A stretch of DNA of 64,000 nt, from NCBI GenBank assembly GCA_964358645.1, contig CAYHPW010000004.1, positions 1 through 64,000 of the forward strand, in the 5' to 3' direction. This DNA comes from JBBTDV01 sp038042605 (GTDB lineage Bacteria > Bdellovibrionota > UBA1018). Each line of letters begins with the position of its first letter. Positions within the stretch are counted from its first letter, which is position 1. The notes under the pieces were generated by a model, which worked only from the letters and a program-made list of their open reading frames with translations, searched no databases and was not told the origin of the DNA. The translations under genes were made by a program, and so were the position numbers. This document shows positions 35,859-44,717 of the stretch, piece after piece.

Positions 35859-36802
35859 CTCCCGGAAAATACGAATTTTTCTTTTTTAAGGATGCCACTA
35901 AGACCGACCATGGCATCATCCGTGTTAAAAACCCATTTCAACGACCCGAGCTCCAGCTTCAACCCCTCATCGAGCGTGGCTTCTAGTCCGCGGTCAACAA
36001 GCTCCATTGCTTTCTTGAGCGCAAGCGGGGCCTTCCTTCTTAAAGCCTTCTCATAAATATGAAATATATCATTAGATAAAACCGTGTCATTAAGTTCACC
36101 GGTAAAACTATAAAAAGCATTTTCAGGAAATAAGTCATTATAACTCCCAGGGGACTTCCCTGCCTGTGGATTAATGTCCTCTGGCAATTCACACAACTCT
36201 TCAACACTCTCGAATGGTCCAGCCAACATATCAACTAGACCATACTTAAGCGCCATCTGCGCATCCACGAACTGTCCGGTGGCTATCATAAACTTTGCCA
36301 GGCCTTTGCCGATCAGCCTCGGCGCTCTCTGCGTGCCTCCGAGGCCTGGATAGATGCCTATCCCGGTTTCTGGGAAGGCCAGCAAGGCTTTCGGGCTTGC
36401 AACCCTCCTGTGACATGCGAGTGCGAGTTCAAGTCCTCCACCCAGTGTCAGCCCGTTCAAGTAAGCGATAGCAGGTTTTTTGCAAGCGCTTACTTTGTTA
36501 AGGACATCATGTCCATAAGTAGTGAAGCGGTAAATCCTATCAATATCTCCTCTATCCATCGCATCGACAAAGAACTTGATATCGGCGCCAGCGACAAACG
36601 CCTTCCCACGGCCAAGTATGAATATGCGTTTAACGCTGGGATCACGTTCAAGCTTCTCGAAGTTCATGGCAAATTGCTCGACAACATCCTCACTGAGAGG
36701 ATTCATCTTCTCAGGGATGTTGAAAATAACAAACCCGTTATGGTGATAGATATCGGAGACTACACAATCGATCTTAATCTTTTCGCTACACTCATTCATC
36801 AT
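35855..36802 (-). CDS. Enoyl-CoA hydratase (crotonase family)
   Basis: A 315-residue crotonase. The oxyanion/catalytic region GLTLGGGLELALACHRRVA has the first Glu. The second Glu is in FPETGIGIYPGLGGTQRAPRLIG, so both hydratase glutamates are present. The sequence resembles the N-terminal half of FadJ/FadB, and the C-terminal ~70 residues are longer than in short crotonases. It probably hydrates crotonyl-CoA formed by glutaryl-CoA dehydrogenase, or an aryl-enoyl-CoA such as cinnamoyl-CoA. It overlaps thiolase 2 by 4 bp and lies 29 bp after the reductase gene. Confidence 0.87.
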   Translation of the reverse strand: MMNECSEKIKIDCVVSDIYHHNGFVIFNIPEKMNPLSEDVVEQFAMNFEKLERDPSVKRIFILGRGKAFVAGADIKFFVDAMDRGDIDRIYRFTTYGHDVLNKVSACKKPAIAYLNGLTLGGGLELALACHRRVASPKALLAFPETGIGIYPGLGGTQRAPRLIGKGLAKFMIATGQFVDAQMALKYGLVDMLAGPFESVEELCELPEDINPQAGKSPGSYNDLFPENAFYSFTGELNDTVLSNDIFHIYEKALRRKAPLALKKAMELVDRGLEATLDEGLKLELGSLKWVFNTDDAMVGLSGILKKEKFVFSGR

Positions 36803-36831
36803 TTTAAATATTCCTAGTTAAATATTCCTGG

Positions 36832-37773
36832 TTAAATGGTCCTTGTAAAATCATCTTCAATGCTCTTTAAAAAACCATAAACTGTTTCGGTAACAGGAAC
36901 ACGCATGCCGCTGTTTTCCGCATACTGCACGAGCTTTCCACAATGATAGTCATTCTCGGTCCTGCGCCTGTTTTCAATATCGACAAGCATTGATGGTTTG
37001 TGATCGCCGCCACTGGATAAATAGCTCATAGCTTCGTTAAAAAAACCTGCACCAATTGCGATTTTTCTGACTTTAGCGATGCTTATCCCTTCCCGGACGA
37101 TCTCCTCCACTATTCTTTTCAGAAACGGCCTATCGAGCACCGCCTTCATCGTCATTCCGGTAAGCGCGCAAACACTTGACAATGAGGAATTTAAAATCGC
37201 CTTTCTGAAGATATCAGGCTGGTAATCTTCCTTGAGATCCGTCTTGAATCCTGCTGACGTCAGGTCCATGGCAACTTGCCTGGTCAAGGCCATATTTACG
37301 TCAATTCTCAATGAAAGGATTTGCGGGAAGATAAACGTGACATTGACCTCATTTTCACCAATAAGCGAACAACCAAGGTTCATCACCATTCTAAGAGCGT
37401 TCTGCGATCCAAAGACATTGATGATCTGTTCTTCAACCCCCAACCCGTTCTGGCATGAAACAAAAACAGTTTTTTTGTCAAACTTAGCGCTTTGCTTGAT
37501 GGTTTGAAGTATCGCCGGTGAATCACAACTCTTTGTCGCGATAAAAATCACATCAGGCTTGGTCTCCAAAAAGCTTTCCATCTGCATATGCAGATTTCCA
37601 AACTTGGCATGCGCGGAGAGCTTTCCTTTCACAACAAGCGGACCACTGGCGAGTGCAGTATATTTGGCTTCATATCCGCATAGTATAGCTAAGTCATGAC
37701 CGGCCTGTGCCAGATGAACTGCGATGGTGGAGCCCACAGGGCCCATGCCGATTATTGCGTACATGAGTCTCAT
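36832..37773 (-). CDS. Ketopantoate reductase (PanE/ApbA)-family 2-oxoacid reductase
   Basis: A 313-residue protein with an N-terminal Rossmann motif, YAIIGMGPVGSTIAVHLAQ, and VIFIATKSCDS. The C-terminal helical domain has the catalytic-Lys segment FRKAILNSSLSSVCALTG and the ENRRRTENDYHCGKLVQYA substrate segment. The family contains ketopantoate reductases and also D-2-hydroxyacid dehydrogenases acting on branched or aromatic 2-oxoacids. The aromatic operon context, with 4-bp overlap to the ligase gene, favours a catabolic 2-oxoacid reductase (for instance aryl-pyruvate to aryl-lactate) over pantothenate synthesis. This is inference. Confidence 0.75.
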   Translation of the reverse strand: MRLMYAIIGMGPVGSTIAVHLAQAGHDLAILCGYEAKYTALASGPLVVKGKLSAHAKFGNLHMQMESFLETKPDVIFIATKSCDSPAILQTIKQSAKFDKKTVFVSCQNGLGVEEQIINVFGSQNALRMVMNLGCSLIGENEVNVTFIFPQILSLRIDVNMALTRQVAMDLTSAGFKTDLKEDYQPDIFRKAILNSSLSSVCALTGMTMKAVLDRPFLKRIVEEIVREGISIAKVRKIAIGAGFFNEAMSYLSSGGDHKPSMLVDIENRRRTENDYHCGKLVQYAENSGMRVPVTETVYGFLKSIEDDFTRTI

Positions 37774-39452
37774 TTGCGCCTCACACTCTCAGCGGCCAAC
37801 TCGACCACATATATATTGCCAGGGAGCTCATTAATCCTGTCAACTTCCAGTGAATGCATGAAAGTCCTGAAGTTCTCCTCAATCCTTTTCGGAATAAGTT
37901 TGAAGGACGGGGTCAGTTCATTTCTCTCGATGGTAAGCTCGGTATCGACGATCATCACCTTCTGGACGCGGTCTATTTTTCCACACGCTGTGTGATTCAC
38001 ATCCACGATACACTTGCCAAGACAGCGCGCAAACTCATTAAGACACGCCGGGAAACTGCAACCAGAACCACCACACTCACCGCTTCGCGCGGCCTCGATG
38101 AGCTCCGTGTTCGGAAAAATTATCGCAAGCGGATTACTCTGGCCCTGGCCAAACACGTAAGCATGCTTGATGAACCTGCACTTTGCCTTAAGGTTTTCCT
38201 CTATCACGGACGGAAAAATTTTCTCGCCATTGCTGAGTTTGAACATCCTGTCTTTTCGTGAAATTATTCTTAACCCGTCCTCGGTTATTTCGCCGATATC
38301 ACCGGTTTTAAACCAGCCTTCATTGTCTAAAACCCTGGCGGTGGCTTCCGGCTGCTTGAAGTAGCCCTTCATCACATTAGGCCCACGGACCAAAATCTCA
38401 TTCTCCTCGCCGATCTTGACTTCCACGCCAGGCATTGGGAACCCAACCACGCCAAGCTTCCTGTCCACATCCATGCTGGTCAGGGTACAGCACGGGGATG
38501 TCTCCGTAAGCCCCCAACCCTCTATGACAGGGACTTTCTTAGCTTTAAATATTTCCGATGTACTTAAAGGAAGTGGCGCAGCAGCCGTAAAAATGAATTT
38601 AAGCCCGTCATGAAAAAAACCACGCTCAACAGCCTTTGACGACGCCATTCTGGCGGTGATCTCCTGGTAAATTTTAGGCACGCTGAAAAATATATTTGGC
38701 TTAATCTCAAGGTAGTTTTCAAGCAGCTTGTCCACGTTCTTACCGCCTGAATCATCCACCGCAAGGCAGCCGCCGGAACTAAGCGCGAAGAACCGCTCAA
38801 ACAGCCCGCCAAAGCTGTGGTGCCAAGGCAGGTAGCATAAAAATCTCATCCCCGGCTCAGGGGCCCAGAGTATCTTAAGCGCCTTTTGCTGTGACATGAG
38901 ATTTGCGTGTGTGAGCTGTACCCCCTTTGGTGAACCACTTGTCCCGGAAGTGAACATGATCACGGCTAGACTATCGTCATCAACGCCGGTCATTACATGT
39001 TCAATGTCACCGCCTGGAGTATATTTCGTCATGTCATCAAAAAACCGTAAGTCAAAAACCAGCGGCACATCCGCGGCATCATAACGGTAGCCATCCACTA
39101 CAACAGCACTTACATCAGAGAATTTTATCAGCTCGCAAATAAGACCTTTCGAGTAGCCCGCGAAAACAGGCACACTAGTCATCCCTGAGCTCATAACCGC
39201 AAGTTCCGCCACAAGCCTTCTATATGAATTGCCAGCCAGAAATGCCACACGATCACCGGGCTTAAGCCCTTTTCCTGTCAAGAATCGGATCACCCCGGTC
39301 ACATCACTGATCAGCTCATTCCACATCCAATATTTATATTTACCACTTACTTTTTCGGCAAATGCTGGCATGTGACCGTGACATTCGCTGTTACCCAGCA
39401 ACATTGTTCCGATATTTTTCTTAATCACGCCAAGAGACAGGTCGCACCTCAT
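37770..39452 (-). CDS. AMP-forming acyl-CoA ligase (long-chain/FadD15-like) with Cys-rich insert
   Basis: A 560-residue ANL-family ligase. It has the P-loop-like IMFTSGTSGSPKGVQLTH, A5 motif EGWGLTETSPCCT, hinge GWFKTGDIGEI, and the C-terminal catalytic Lys region LTPSFKLIPKRIEENF. It resembles long-chain fatty acid ligases more than classical benzoate-CoA ligases. Residues ~455-490 hold six Cys (SGECGGSGCSF, PACLNEFARCLGKC, HTACGK), unusual for the family and suggestive of metal binding. It is the only CoA ligase in the operon and therefore the candidate for activating the growth substrate (benzoate, 4-hydroxybenzoate or an arylpropanoate). Confidence 0.85.
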   Translation of the reverse strand: MRCDLSLGVIKKNIGTMLLGNSECHGHMPAFAEKVSGKYKYWMWNELISDVTGVIRFLTGKGLKPGDRVAFLAGNSYRRLVAELAVMSSGMTSVPVFAGYSKGLICELIKFSDVSAVVVDGYRYDAADVPLVFDLRFFDDMTKYTPGGDIEHVMTGVDDDSLAVIMFTSGTSGSPKGVQLTHANLMSQQKALKILWAPEPGMRFLCYLPWHHSFGGLFERFFALSSGGCLAVDDSGGKNVDKLLENYLEIKPNIFFSVPKIYQEITARMASSKAVERGFFHDGLKFIFTAAAPLPLSTSEIFKAKKVPVIEGWGLTETSPCCTLTSMDVDRKLGVVGFPMPGVEVKIGEENEILVRGPNVMKGYFKQPEATARVLDNEGWFKTGDIGEITEDGLRIISRKDRMFKLSNGEKIFPSVIEENLKAKCRFIKHAYVFGQGQSNPLAIIFPNTELIEAARSGECGGSGCSFPACLNEFARCLGKCIVDVNHTACGKIDRVQKVMIVDTELTIERNELTPSFKLIPKRIEENFRTFMHSLEVDRINELPGNIYVVELAAESVRRK

Positions 39453-40306
39453 GCCGATTCTCCTGCTGACATGGCTTCACGCCCGCCTCGTATTTTTACG
39501 TGCCTGAATCCCGCCCAAAGCGCCGCTCCTATTGCTCCTGCAAAGACAGACTTATCATGACTGAAAATTTCAAGCCTTTGCTTGTCATTATTAGCCAGCT
39601 CCTGCATTGCCTTAATCATGCCGATATCCTGTGCCAAACCACCGGTGATCAGCGCGCGCCCTTCGGCCTTAAGTACCCTAAGAAGGTTGATGAGTCTGCG
39701 TGCCATCGACAGATGAATGCCCTTTAAGATGTTTGCCGTTGTTATGCCCCTGCTCACCATATTGATTACATCGGTTTCAGCCAGCACCGCGCATATCCCG
39801 GACACCATTTCAGGCTTGTCAGCCTTGCTCGATAGCTCACCTATGTCTTCCGTCGCCACGCCAAGATACCGCGCGATGTTTTCGAGGAACTGCCCGGAGC
39901 CGGACGCACATTGCGACGTCATCCTGTATGAGAGCACCTTGGAGCGATCATCAACGACCATCACCTTTGCGTGTAGGGCACCGATGTCAACCACGGCGCG
40001 GGCACTGCTATCTAGGAATAAAGCCCCCCTCGCATGGCAAGTCATCGAATAAAAATGCCCTTTACGGAAATCAACCATCTCACCTTCGCCGGTGCTCGCA
40101 ACATATGCCACGCCATCTCGACGCATACCTTGCTGCTCCAAAACCCTGTCGAATAATTCATTAATAACATCCTTGGTGTTGCGCTTTCTGATCTTTTCGA
40201 TCTCGCAGCCAAGAAGAGTTTCTGACTTTCCTAAATCATCAAAACTCATTGCGGCTGCTTTTATTGCGCTGGAACCGACATCCATACCGATAGTGTAAAA
40301 CATCAC
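39449..40306 (-). CDS. bcrD: Benzoyl-CoA reductase subunit D (ATPase)
   Basis: A 285-residue BadF/BadG/BcrA-type ATPase; Thauera BcrD has about the same length. Motifs are GMDVGSSAIKAAAM, VVDIGALHAKVM, the cluster Cys in SQCASGSGQFLENI and SGICAVLAETDVI, and ALITGGLAQD. BcrA and BcrD form the ATP-hydrolysing electron-activation half that shares one [4Fe-4S] cluster. The start overlaps bcrA by 4 bp; the stop overlaps the ligase gene. Confidence 0.92.
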   Translation of the reverse strand: MMFYTIGMDVGSSAIKAAAMSFDDLGKSETLLGCEIEKIRKRNTKDVINELFDRVLEQQGMRRDGVAYVASTGEGEMVDFRKGHFYSMTCHARGALFLDSSARAVVDIGALHAKVMVVDDRSKVLSYRMTSQCASGSGQFLENIARYLGVATEDIGELSSKADKPEMVSGICAVLAETDVINMVSRGITTANILKGIHLSMARRLINLLRVLKAEGRALITGGLAQDIGMIKAMQELANNDKQRLEIFSHDKSVFAGAIGAALWAGFRHVKIRGGREAMSAGESA

Positions 40307-41622
40307 GAAGCCCTCATCGCAAACAACGAAGCACCAAGGGCGCCTGTGTATATGCTGTCGGAACTGATATTCATTTTCATTTCACCGTAATTCTCGACAA
40401 GGAGCTCCTTGAGCGCCGCCGTGGCAGCCTGATTCCTCGCCACACCGCCAGTGAAGGTGAATTCAGAAAACGCGCCGCCGCTTCTCGCGATCAGCGACAT
40501 CGCTCTTAAAATAATCGCCCTGTGCAGGCCTGCTATTATATCCTCACGCTTTTCACCAAGCGAAAGCCTTTCACGCAGTTCTGCGCCTGCAAATACAGTG
40601 CATGTTGAATTAATCCTTGCTGGTTTTTTAGACTGCATGGCAAGCGGGCCCAGCTGATGGACTCCCATATTCATTTCGTCGGCAATGTAACCTAAATATC
40701 TCCCGCAGCCAGCCGCGCATCTGTCGTTCATCTGGAAGCCGGTGACAATCCCGTTCGCGTCGACCTGGATCGCCTTCGTGTCTTGCCCGCCTATATCAAG
40801 CACGGTCCTGGTCAAAGGGAACATATAATGCGCGCCAAGCCCGTGGCACAATATCTCAGAGCGGATCTGCTCTTTTGGAAACGGAAGAGTCAGCCTCCCA
40901 TAACCTGTCCCGACCATGCTGACCACGTTAAAGCGGATGCCTGATATATCTTTTACGGCGCTTGCGATACCACCCCTCATCCCGGAAAACTCCGGCACCT
41001 TAAGTGTCTCCTCACACGCAAATCCCAGGTAATCAGCAAAGTATGCGGCAAAGCTCCTGCTCTCGACGCGAAGAATAGCTTTGTCAAAAACACCAACAGC
41101 CCTGTCAAAAGACAGCCGCCTTTCCTTAGTGACTGCCTCAGCCTCCTTAAGAAACAAACTAGTCGCTATATCGCGGAAAAAATCACTCTGCGCCTTGCCG
41201 CCTGGCTGGAAGCTCATTTCAGAAACACTTGCGAGCCTTTCAAAAATCAATGACATCAGACCTTTGTAGAGTGCCTTTTCTTCTTCACCCCTGTTCCACT
41301 CAACGATAACCTTCGCACATTCATCCTTGAGGGCTGAGAGCTGCTTTAAGTGTTCACCAAGGGCGTATTTACATGAGATATAAGACAACAATTTGCCAGC
41401 AGATCTTGATATTTTTGCATCTTTCTTCAACCTGTCATCAAGCAACAAAAAGCGCGTGCTTGTTTCAGCTTCCTCGCGCGCAACCTGGCAAGCCACTTCG
41501 TAATTGCTGCGTGAATTGGTTATACCGCGCCCAAGAACTCTTTCACCGCGACCCATGACCACGGCCTTCGTCGTGGTTGAACCCAAGTCTATCCCGATAA
41601 AACAATCCGTCTGGCAATTCAT
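40303..41622 (-). CDS. bcrA: Benzoyl-CoA reductase subunit A (ATPase)
   Basis: A 439-residue ATPase of the BcrA/BadF type, with GIDLGSTTTKAVVMG, VLDIGGQDTKAIQ, the cluster Cys segments DRCAAGCGRYLGYIA and INSTCTVFAGAELRER, and FTFTGGVARNQ. The ~150-residue insertion between the phosphate motifs distinguishes BcrA from the shorter BcrD. Length matches Thauera BcrA. It couples ATP hydrolysis to electron transfer into the BcrBC half. It overlaps bcrB by 4 bp. Confidence 0.93.
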   Translation of the reverse strand: MNCQTDCFIGIDLGSTTTKAVVMGRGERVLGRGITNSRSNYEVACQVAREEAETSTRFLLLDDRLKKDAKISRSAGKLLSYISCKYALGEHLKQLSALKDECAKVIVEWNRGEEEKALYKGLMSLIFERLASVSEMSFQPGGKAQSDFFRDIATSLFLKEAEAVTKERRLSFDRAVGVFDKAILRVESRSFAAYFADYLGFACEETLKVPEFSGMRGGIASAVKDISGIRFNVVSMVGTGYGRLTLPFPKEQIRSEILCHGLGAHYMFPLTRTVLDIGGQDTKAIQVDANGIVTGFQMNDRCAAGCGRYLGYIADEMNMGVHQLGPLAMQSKKPARINSTCTVFAGAELRERLSLGEKREDIIAGLHRAIILRAMSLIARSGGAFSEFTFTGGVARNQAATAALKELLVENYGEMKMNISSDSIYTGALGASLFAMRAS

Positions 41623-42911
41623 TTGGCCATCTCCTTCTGGGCACTGACGGACCGCTTTGCCTCTATCATCTGGAAATACGACTCAAGCCTGTTCTTGATA
41701 TTTGCCGCGCTGAAATAGCGCGGATCAACAAGGTCCGACTCGATGAAGCCGCCCGCCTTGCCGGTGCGCTGCTCAAGCTCCCTCAATATAAGCAGTTGTC
41801 CAACCGAGAATGAATTGCAGCTTTTTATCGAATTAATTAGGAATCCGTCAGCATCAAAATCTTTGATGTATTTTTCTATGATCTCTATCCTGCTAGGCAG
41901 ATTTCTGTTCGTATAACAACCAAGGCAGTAATCAGCCATCGTTTCAAACGGCCTGGACGGATCATGGCGAAAACCACGCTCATAAAGGCCGCCCACCTTG
42001 GTATAAGTCGACGACACAACGACAGCTTTCTCATCGGAGAACATCTTCCAAAATTCCCTGAAGCTTGTCCAATTAGGTGGGCCCTCCACGACCAAGCGGA
42101 ATTTCTGCTCCTTAAGCTCACCATCCGGGACGGTGGGACCCATCTTGTGCTTGATCCTGAACTCGACTTCACTTCTAAGTTCCCTGTAATATTGCTCACA
42201 CTCCGGCAGACCGCGGAACGCGCTGAAAATAGGCCCGACGTAATACACTCCGCCGAAATATGCATCAATCGGCGAAGGCTTGTGCTTGGCTGAATCCCAT
42301 ACCCAAACAAGATCATCCTCCGCACGTGCAGCGGACTCCAGCAAAGACTTTAGTTTTTCTTCATTGAGCTTTTTGCCGGAAATCTTCTCCATCATCGGGA
42401 CAGCTGTTTCTCTTAGCTGCCTTACCACATACTGTCTCATTGAATCGGTGACTTCACCGTCACCCTGATACGGGATTTGAAGCATCACAACAGGGCATTT
42501 GTATTCCTTCTCTAGCAGCTCGAACCACTTCATGAAAGTAAAGCAACCTGTGTAGCTGAGCAGGAGCAGATCCGGGGGAGGCAGCTTCTCTCCAGTCGGC
42601 CCGATATTGCCTTTTCTTAGCATTCCAATGTCACATTTGACGTATGTGCATACGTCTTCCGAGTGACCAAATTTTTCCGCTTCAAGTATATAATTCCCAC
42701 TAAGCTTTCGCATGCTGGATTGAAGGGCATTTATTTCAGGATGCACCGGCAGCATGTCGAAAGCCCAGATAAGCTCATTAAGGTTGCCTGGGACAAATGT
42801 ATAAACAACTTTCTTCCCGTCTTCCTTCGCCCGCGCGAGCCTCCGGTAATGATCACTCAGCATCTGCTTCTGCAAAAGCATGCTGTTTTCTTTTTGCACT
42901 TCCTGTTTCAT
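41619..42911 (-). CDS. bcrB: Benzoyl-CoA reductase subunit B
   Basis: A 430-residue HgdB-fold subunit. Conserved cysteine segments are DVCTYVKCDIGMLRKGN, LLSYTGCFTFMKWFELLE, DYCLGCYTN and INSIKSCNSFSVGQ. The end reads ESDLVDPRYFSAANIKNRLESYFQMI. With BcrC it binds two [4Fe-4S] clusters and the benzoyl-CoA substrate and performs the two-electron ring reduction. I place the start at ATG 42911, because there it overlaps the bcrC stop as ATGA, like the other bcr junctions; a GTG at 42923 is also in frame. Confidence 0.92.
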   Translation of the reverse strand: MKQEVQKENSMLLQKQMLSDHYRRLARAKEDGKKVVYTFVPGNLNELIWAFDMLPVHPEINALQSSMRKLSGNYILEAEKFGHSEDVCTYVKCDIGMLRKGNIGPTGEKLPPPDLLLLSYTGCFTFMKWFELLEKEYKCPVVMLQIPYQGDGEVTDSMRQYVVRQLRETAVPMMEKISGKKLNEEKLKSLLESAARAEDDLVWVWDSAKHKPSPIDAYFGGVYYVGPIFSAFRGLPECEQYYRELRSEVEFRIKHKMGPTVPDGELKEQKFRLVVEGPPNWTSFREFWKMFSDEKAVVVSSTYTKVGGLYERGFRHDPSRPFETMADYCLGCYTNRNLPSRIEIIEKYIKDFDADGFLINSIKSCNSFSVGQLLILRELEQRTGKAGGFIESDLVDPRYFSAANIKNRLESYFQMIEAKRSVSAQKEMAK

Positions 42912-44065
42912 TTCGTCCCCCACAGCTTGATGGAATCAGCAAACGTACCGGTCTCCTCCTTGATGACTTGTATCTGCCCGGTGTTTTCCGCGTATTTAAA
43001 ACCTGTATATGGGATGTTGTGCTCCGAAAGCACCGCCTGCAACATCGGGCGCTCAAGCAATGCAGGATCACAAAAACTTGGAGCAGCAAAAACAACGCCC
43101 TCTGCTTGCCTCTCGCGCACCATTCTAAGCAGATACTGGCCCTTATCCTTGCCTTCCTCATATCTAGAAGCGGTTGAAACAGCACTCCTGATATAACTTT
43201 CCGCAAGCGCGTAGAATGGGTCACCATCCTCAGAAATATCTTTAATGAAATACCTGGAGCATAAAACCCAGTCATCATCCACGATATAGCAACCGCTGCT
43301 TTCAAGTGCTTTTATCAAATTTAAAGGCGGCTGCTCGCAAAATGCGCCAGAAACAATGACCCTGACATGATCCCGCTCTGGTCGCTTAACTTCCTTAATG
43401 GCGCCGATATATTCATGTACAAGTTTGGTATGCTCGGATACTTCAAGAATATTCGACGCCCTCATTATGACATATGTTTCATAAGTCGTTACTTGATGAG
43501 GCAATCTCGACCTTAGCCTGTATAGCTCATCTATGGCTGCACGGTTTTCGTTATAAAGTTTTATGGAGTTTCTAAGCGCTTCATCAGTAACCGTGACGCC
43601 TGAAATGCCAGACAGGTCATCGCAAAGCCTCCTCAGCTCGGATTCATAAAATGATTTACCGGCATCATTATAGTCCTGTGGAAAATCAATGTACTTTACG
43701 TATTTCCCTGGGAACATTACTTTCCACATCCCACTCAGGTTTCTTATCACATCACAAATAGCCGGGAACAGCATACCATCAAGCGAATCGAGCTTACCGC
43801 AAACGCCAAGCTCGATCGTGGAGCGCGGAATCCGGCAAATATACGACTGAAAATACGCATCCCCCCTGATAATCTCGATCTCATCTCCGCCGCCCATGAT
43901 GCCAACCGGCAGCATGCCAGCAGCATGGATAATTTCTCTTGGAACATAGACCGGCATATAACCAATAGCTTTTGCCGAATGTGCCTTCTTCCATTCAACT
44001 ACATACTTGAAATCAAGATCGCGACAGAGTTCTTCACATCGCTCTATGATCGAACGCACGCTCAT
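42908..44065 (-). CDS. bcrC: Benzoyl-CoA reductase subunit C
   Basis: A 385-residue subunit of the same fold as BcrB; Thauera BcrC has almost the same length. Motifs are GYMPVYVPREIIHAAGMLPV, SYICRIPRSTIELGVCG, LFPAICDVIRNLSGMWK and VVFAAPSFCDPALLERPML. The end with GTFADSIKLWG is typical of BcrC/BadD. It is the first of the bcrCBAD genes, the same order as in Thauera. Its 5' end overlaps the TetR gene by 32 bp. Confidence 0.92.
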   Translation of the reverse strand: MSVRSIIERCEELCRDLDFKYVVEWKKAHSAKAIGYMPVYVPREIIHAAGMLPVGIMGGGDEIEIIRGDAYFQSYICRIPRSTIELGVCGKLDSLDGMLFPAICDVIRNLSGMWKVMFPGKYVKYIDFPQDYNDAGKSFYESELRRLCDDLSGISGVTVTDEALRNSIKLYNENRAAIDELYRLRSRLPHQVTTYETYVIMRASNILEVSEHTKLVHEYIGAIKEVKRPERDHVRVIVSGAFCEQPPLNLIKALESSGCYIVDDDWVLCSRYFIKDISEDGDPFYALAESYIRSAVSTASRYEEGKDKGQYLLRMVRERQAEGVVFAAPSFCDPALLERPMLQAVLSEHNIPYTGFKYAENTGQIQVIKEETGTFADSIKLWGTK

Positions 44066-44714
44066 CTACATTTACCTCTTGCGACATTATACTTCCGCCT
44101 GACAACACACCTCTTGTGAACGTCTTGTAAATTTCACTTACCAGCTCATCGAGGGATCCATATTCCTTCGGCGTATACCAGCGGCAAATCCAGTTCATCA
44201 TTCCGAAAAGCAAAAAGCTCTTTCTGTGAAGTTCCATGCCGCAGGCCCTTTGCCCTGCATGCCTAGCCACAAACTCACCAACTATCTCATGTCCCAGGGA
44301 GGCGTACTTTTTTCGCAATTCCCGTATGGCCTTACCGCGCGCCAGCCCCAGCTGCTGAGTGCTGAACAACATGACCTTCATCTCATCCACATGCGTGGTG
44401 AAATAACTTACATGGCTGTTGATGAAGGCAAGCAACTTTTTTTCCGCTTCGTCACGCCGGCCGGATATCTCCTGCGCGCTCTCAAGCAATGACGAAAAAC
44501 CCCTCATGTTGATGAGCCACAAAAGCTCCTCCTTGTTGCGAAAATAATGATAAAGCCCAGCCAAGCTACGACCAGTTTCCTGCGCGAGATTGCGCATGGT
44601 TGTGGCACTGTAGCCTTTTCTTGCCATTAAACGGCTTGATTTCTTAAGTATCCCATCAAGCCCTGTCTTAACGCCCGGTTTTATACCGGCGCGTGAACGT
44701 ACGCGGCTAACCAT
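44034..44714 (-). CDS. TetR/AcrR-family regulator, likely controlling the aromatic operon
   Basis: A 226-residue protein with a basic N-terminus and a TetR HTH at ~30-75: MARKGYSATTMRNLAQETG, then SLAGLYHYFRNKEELLWLI. The C-terminal ~150 residues are helical and would bind the inducer; family members in acyl-CoA operons often sense CoA thioesters. It lies inside the operon between dch and bcrC, so it would regulate its own expression. A near-perfect palindrome (47745-47762) in the divergent promoter region resembles operators of FadR/PaaR-type TetR proteins and is its likely target. Confidence 0.85.
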   Translation of the reverse strand: MVSRVRSRAGIKPGVKTGLDGILKKSSRLMARKGYSATTMRNLAQETGRSLAGLYHYFRNKEELLWLINMRGFSSLLESAQEISGRRDEAEKKLLAFINSHVSYFTTHVDEMKVMLFSTQQLGLARGKAIRELRKKYASLGHEIVGEFVARHAGQRACGMELHRKSFLLFGMMNWICRWYTPKEYGSLDELVSEIYKTFTRGVLSGGSIMSQEVNVDERAFDHRAM

Positions 44715-44717
44715 GAC

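Noticed and set aside
36832..37773. Biosynthetic ketopantoate reductase (panE)
   Set aside because: The fold fits, but it is locked by 4-bp overlap into an aromatic catabolic operon with no pantothenate genes; I report only the family.
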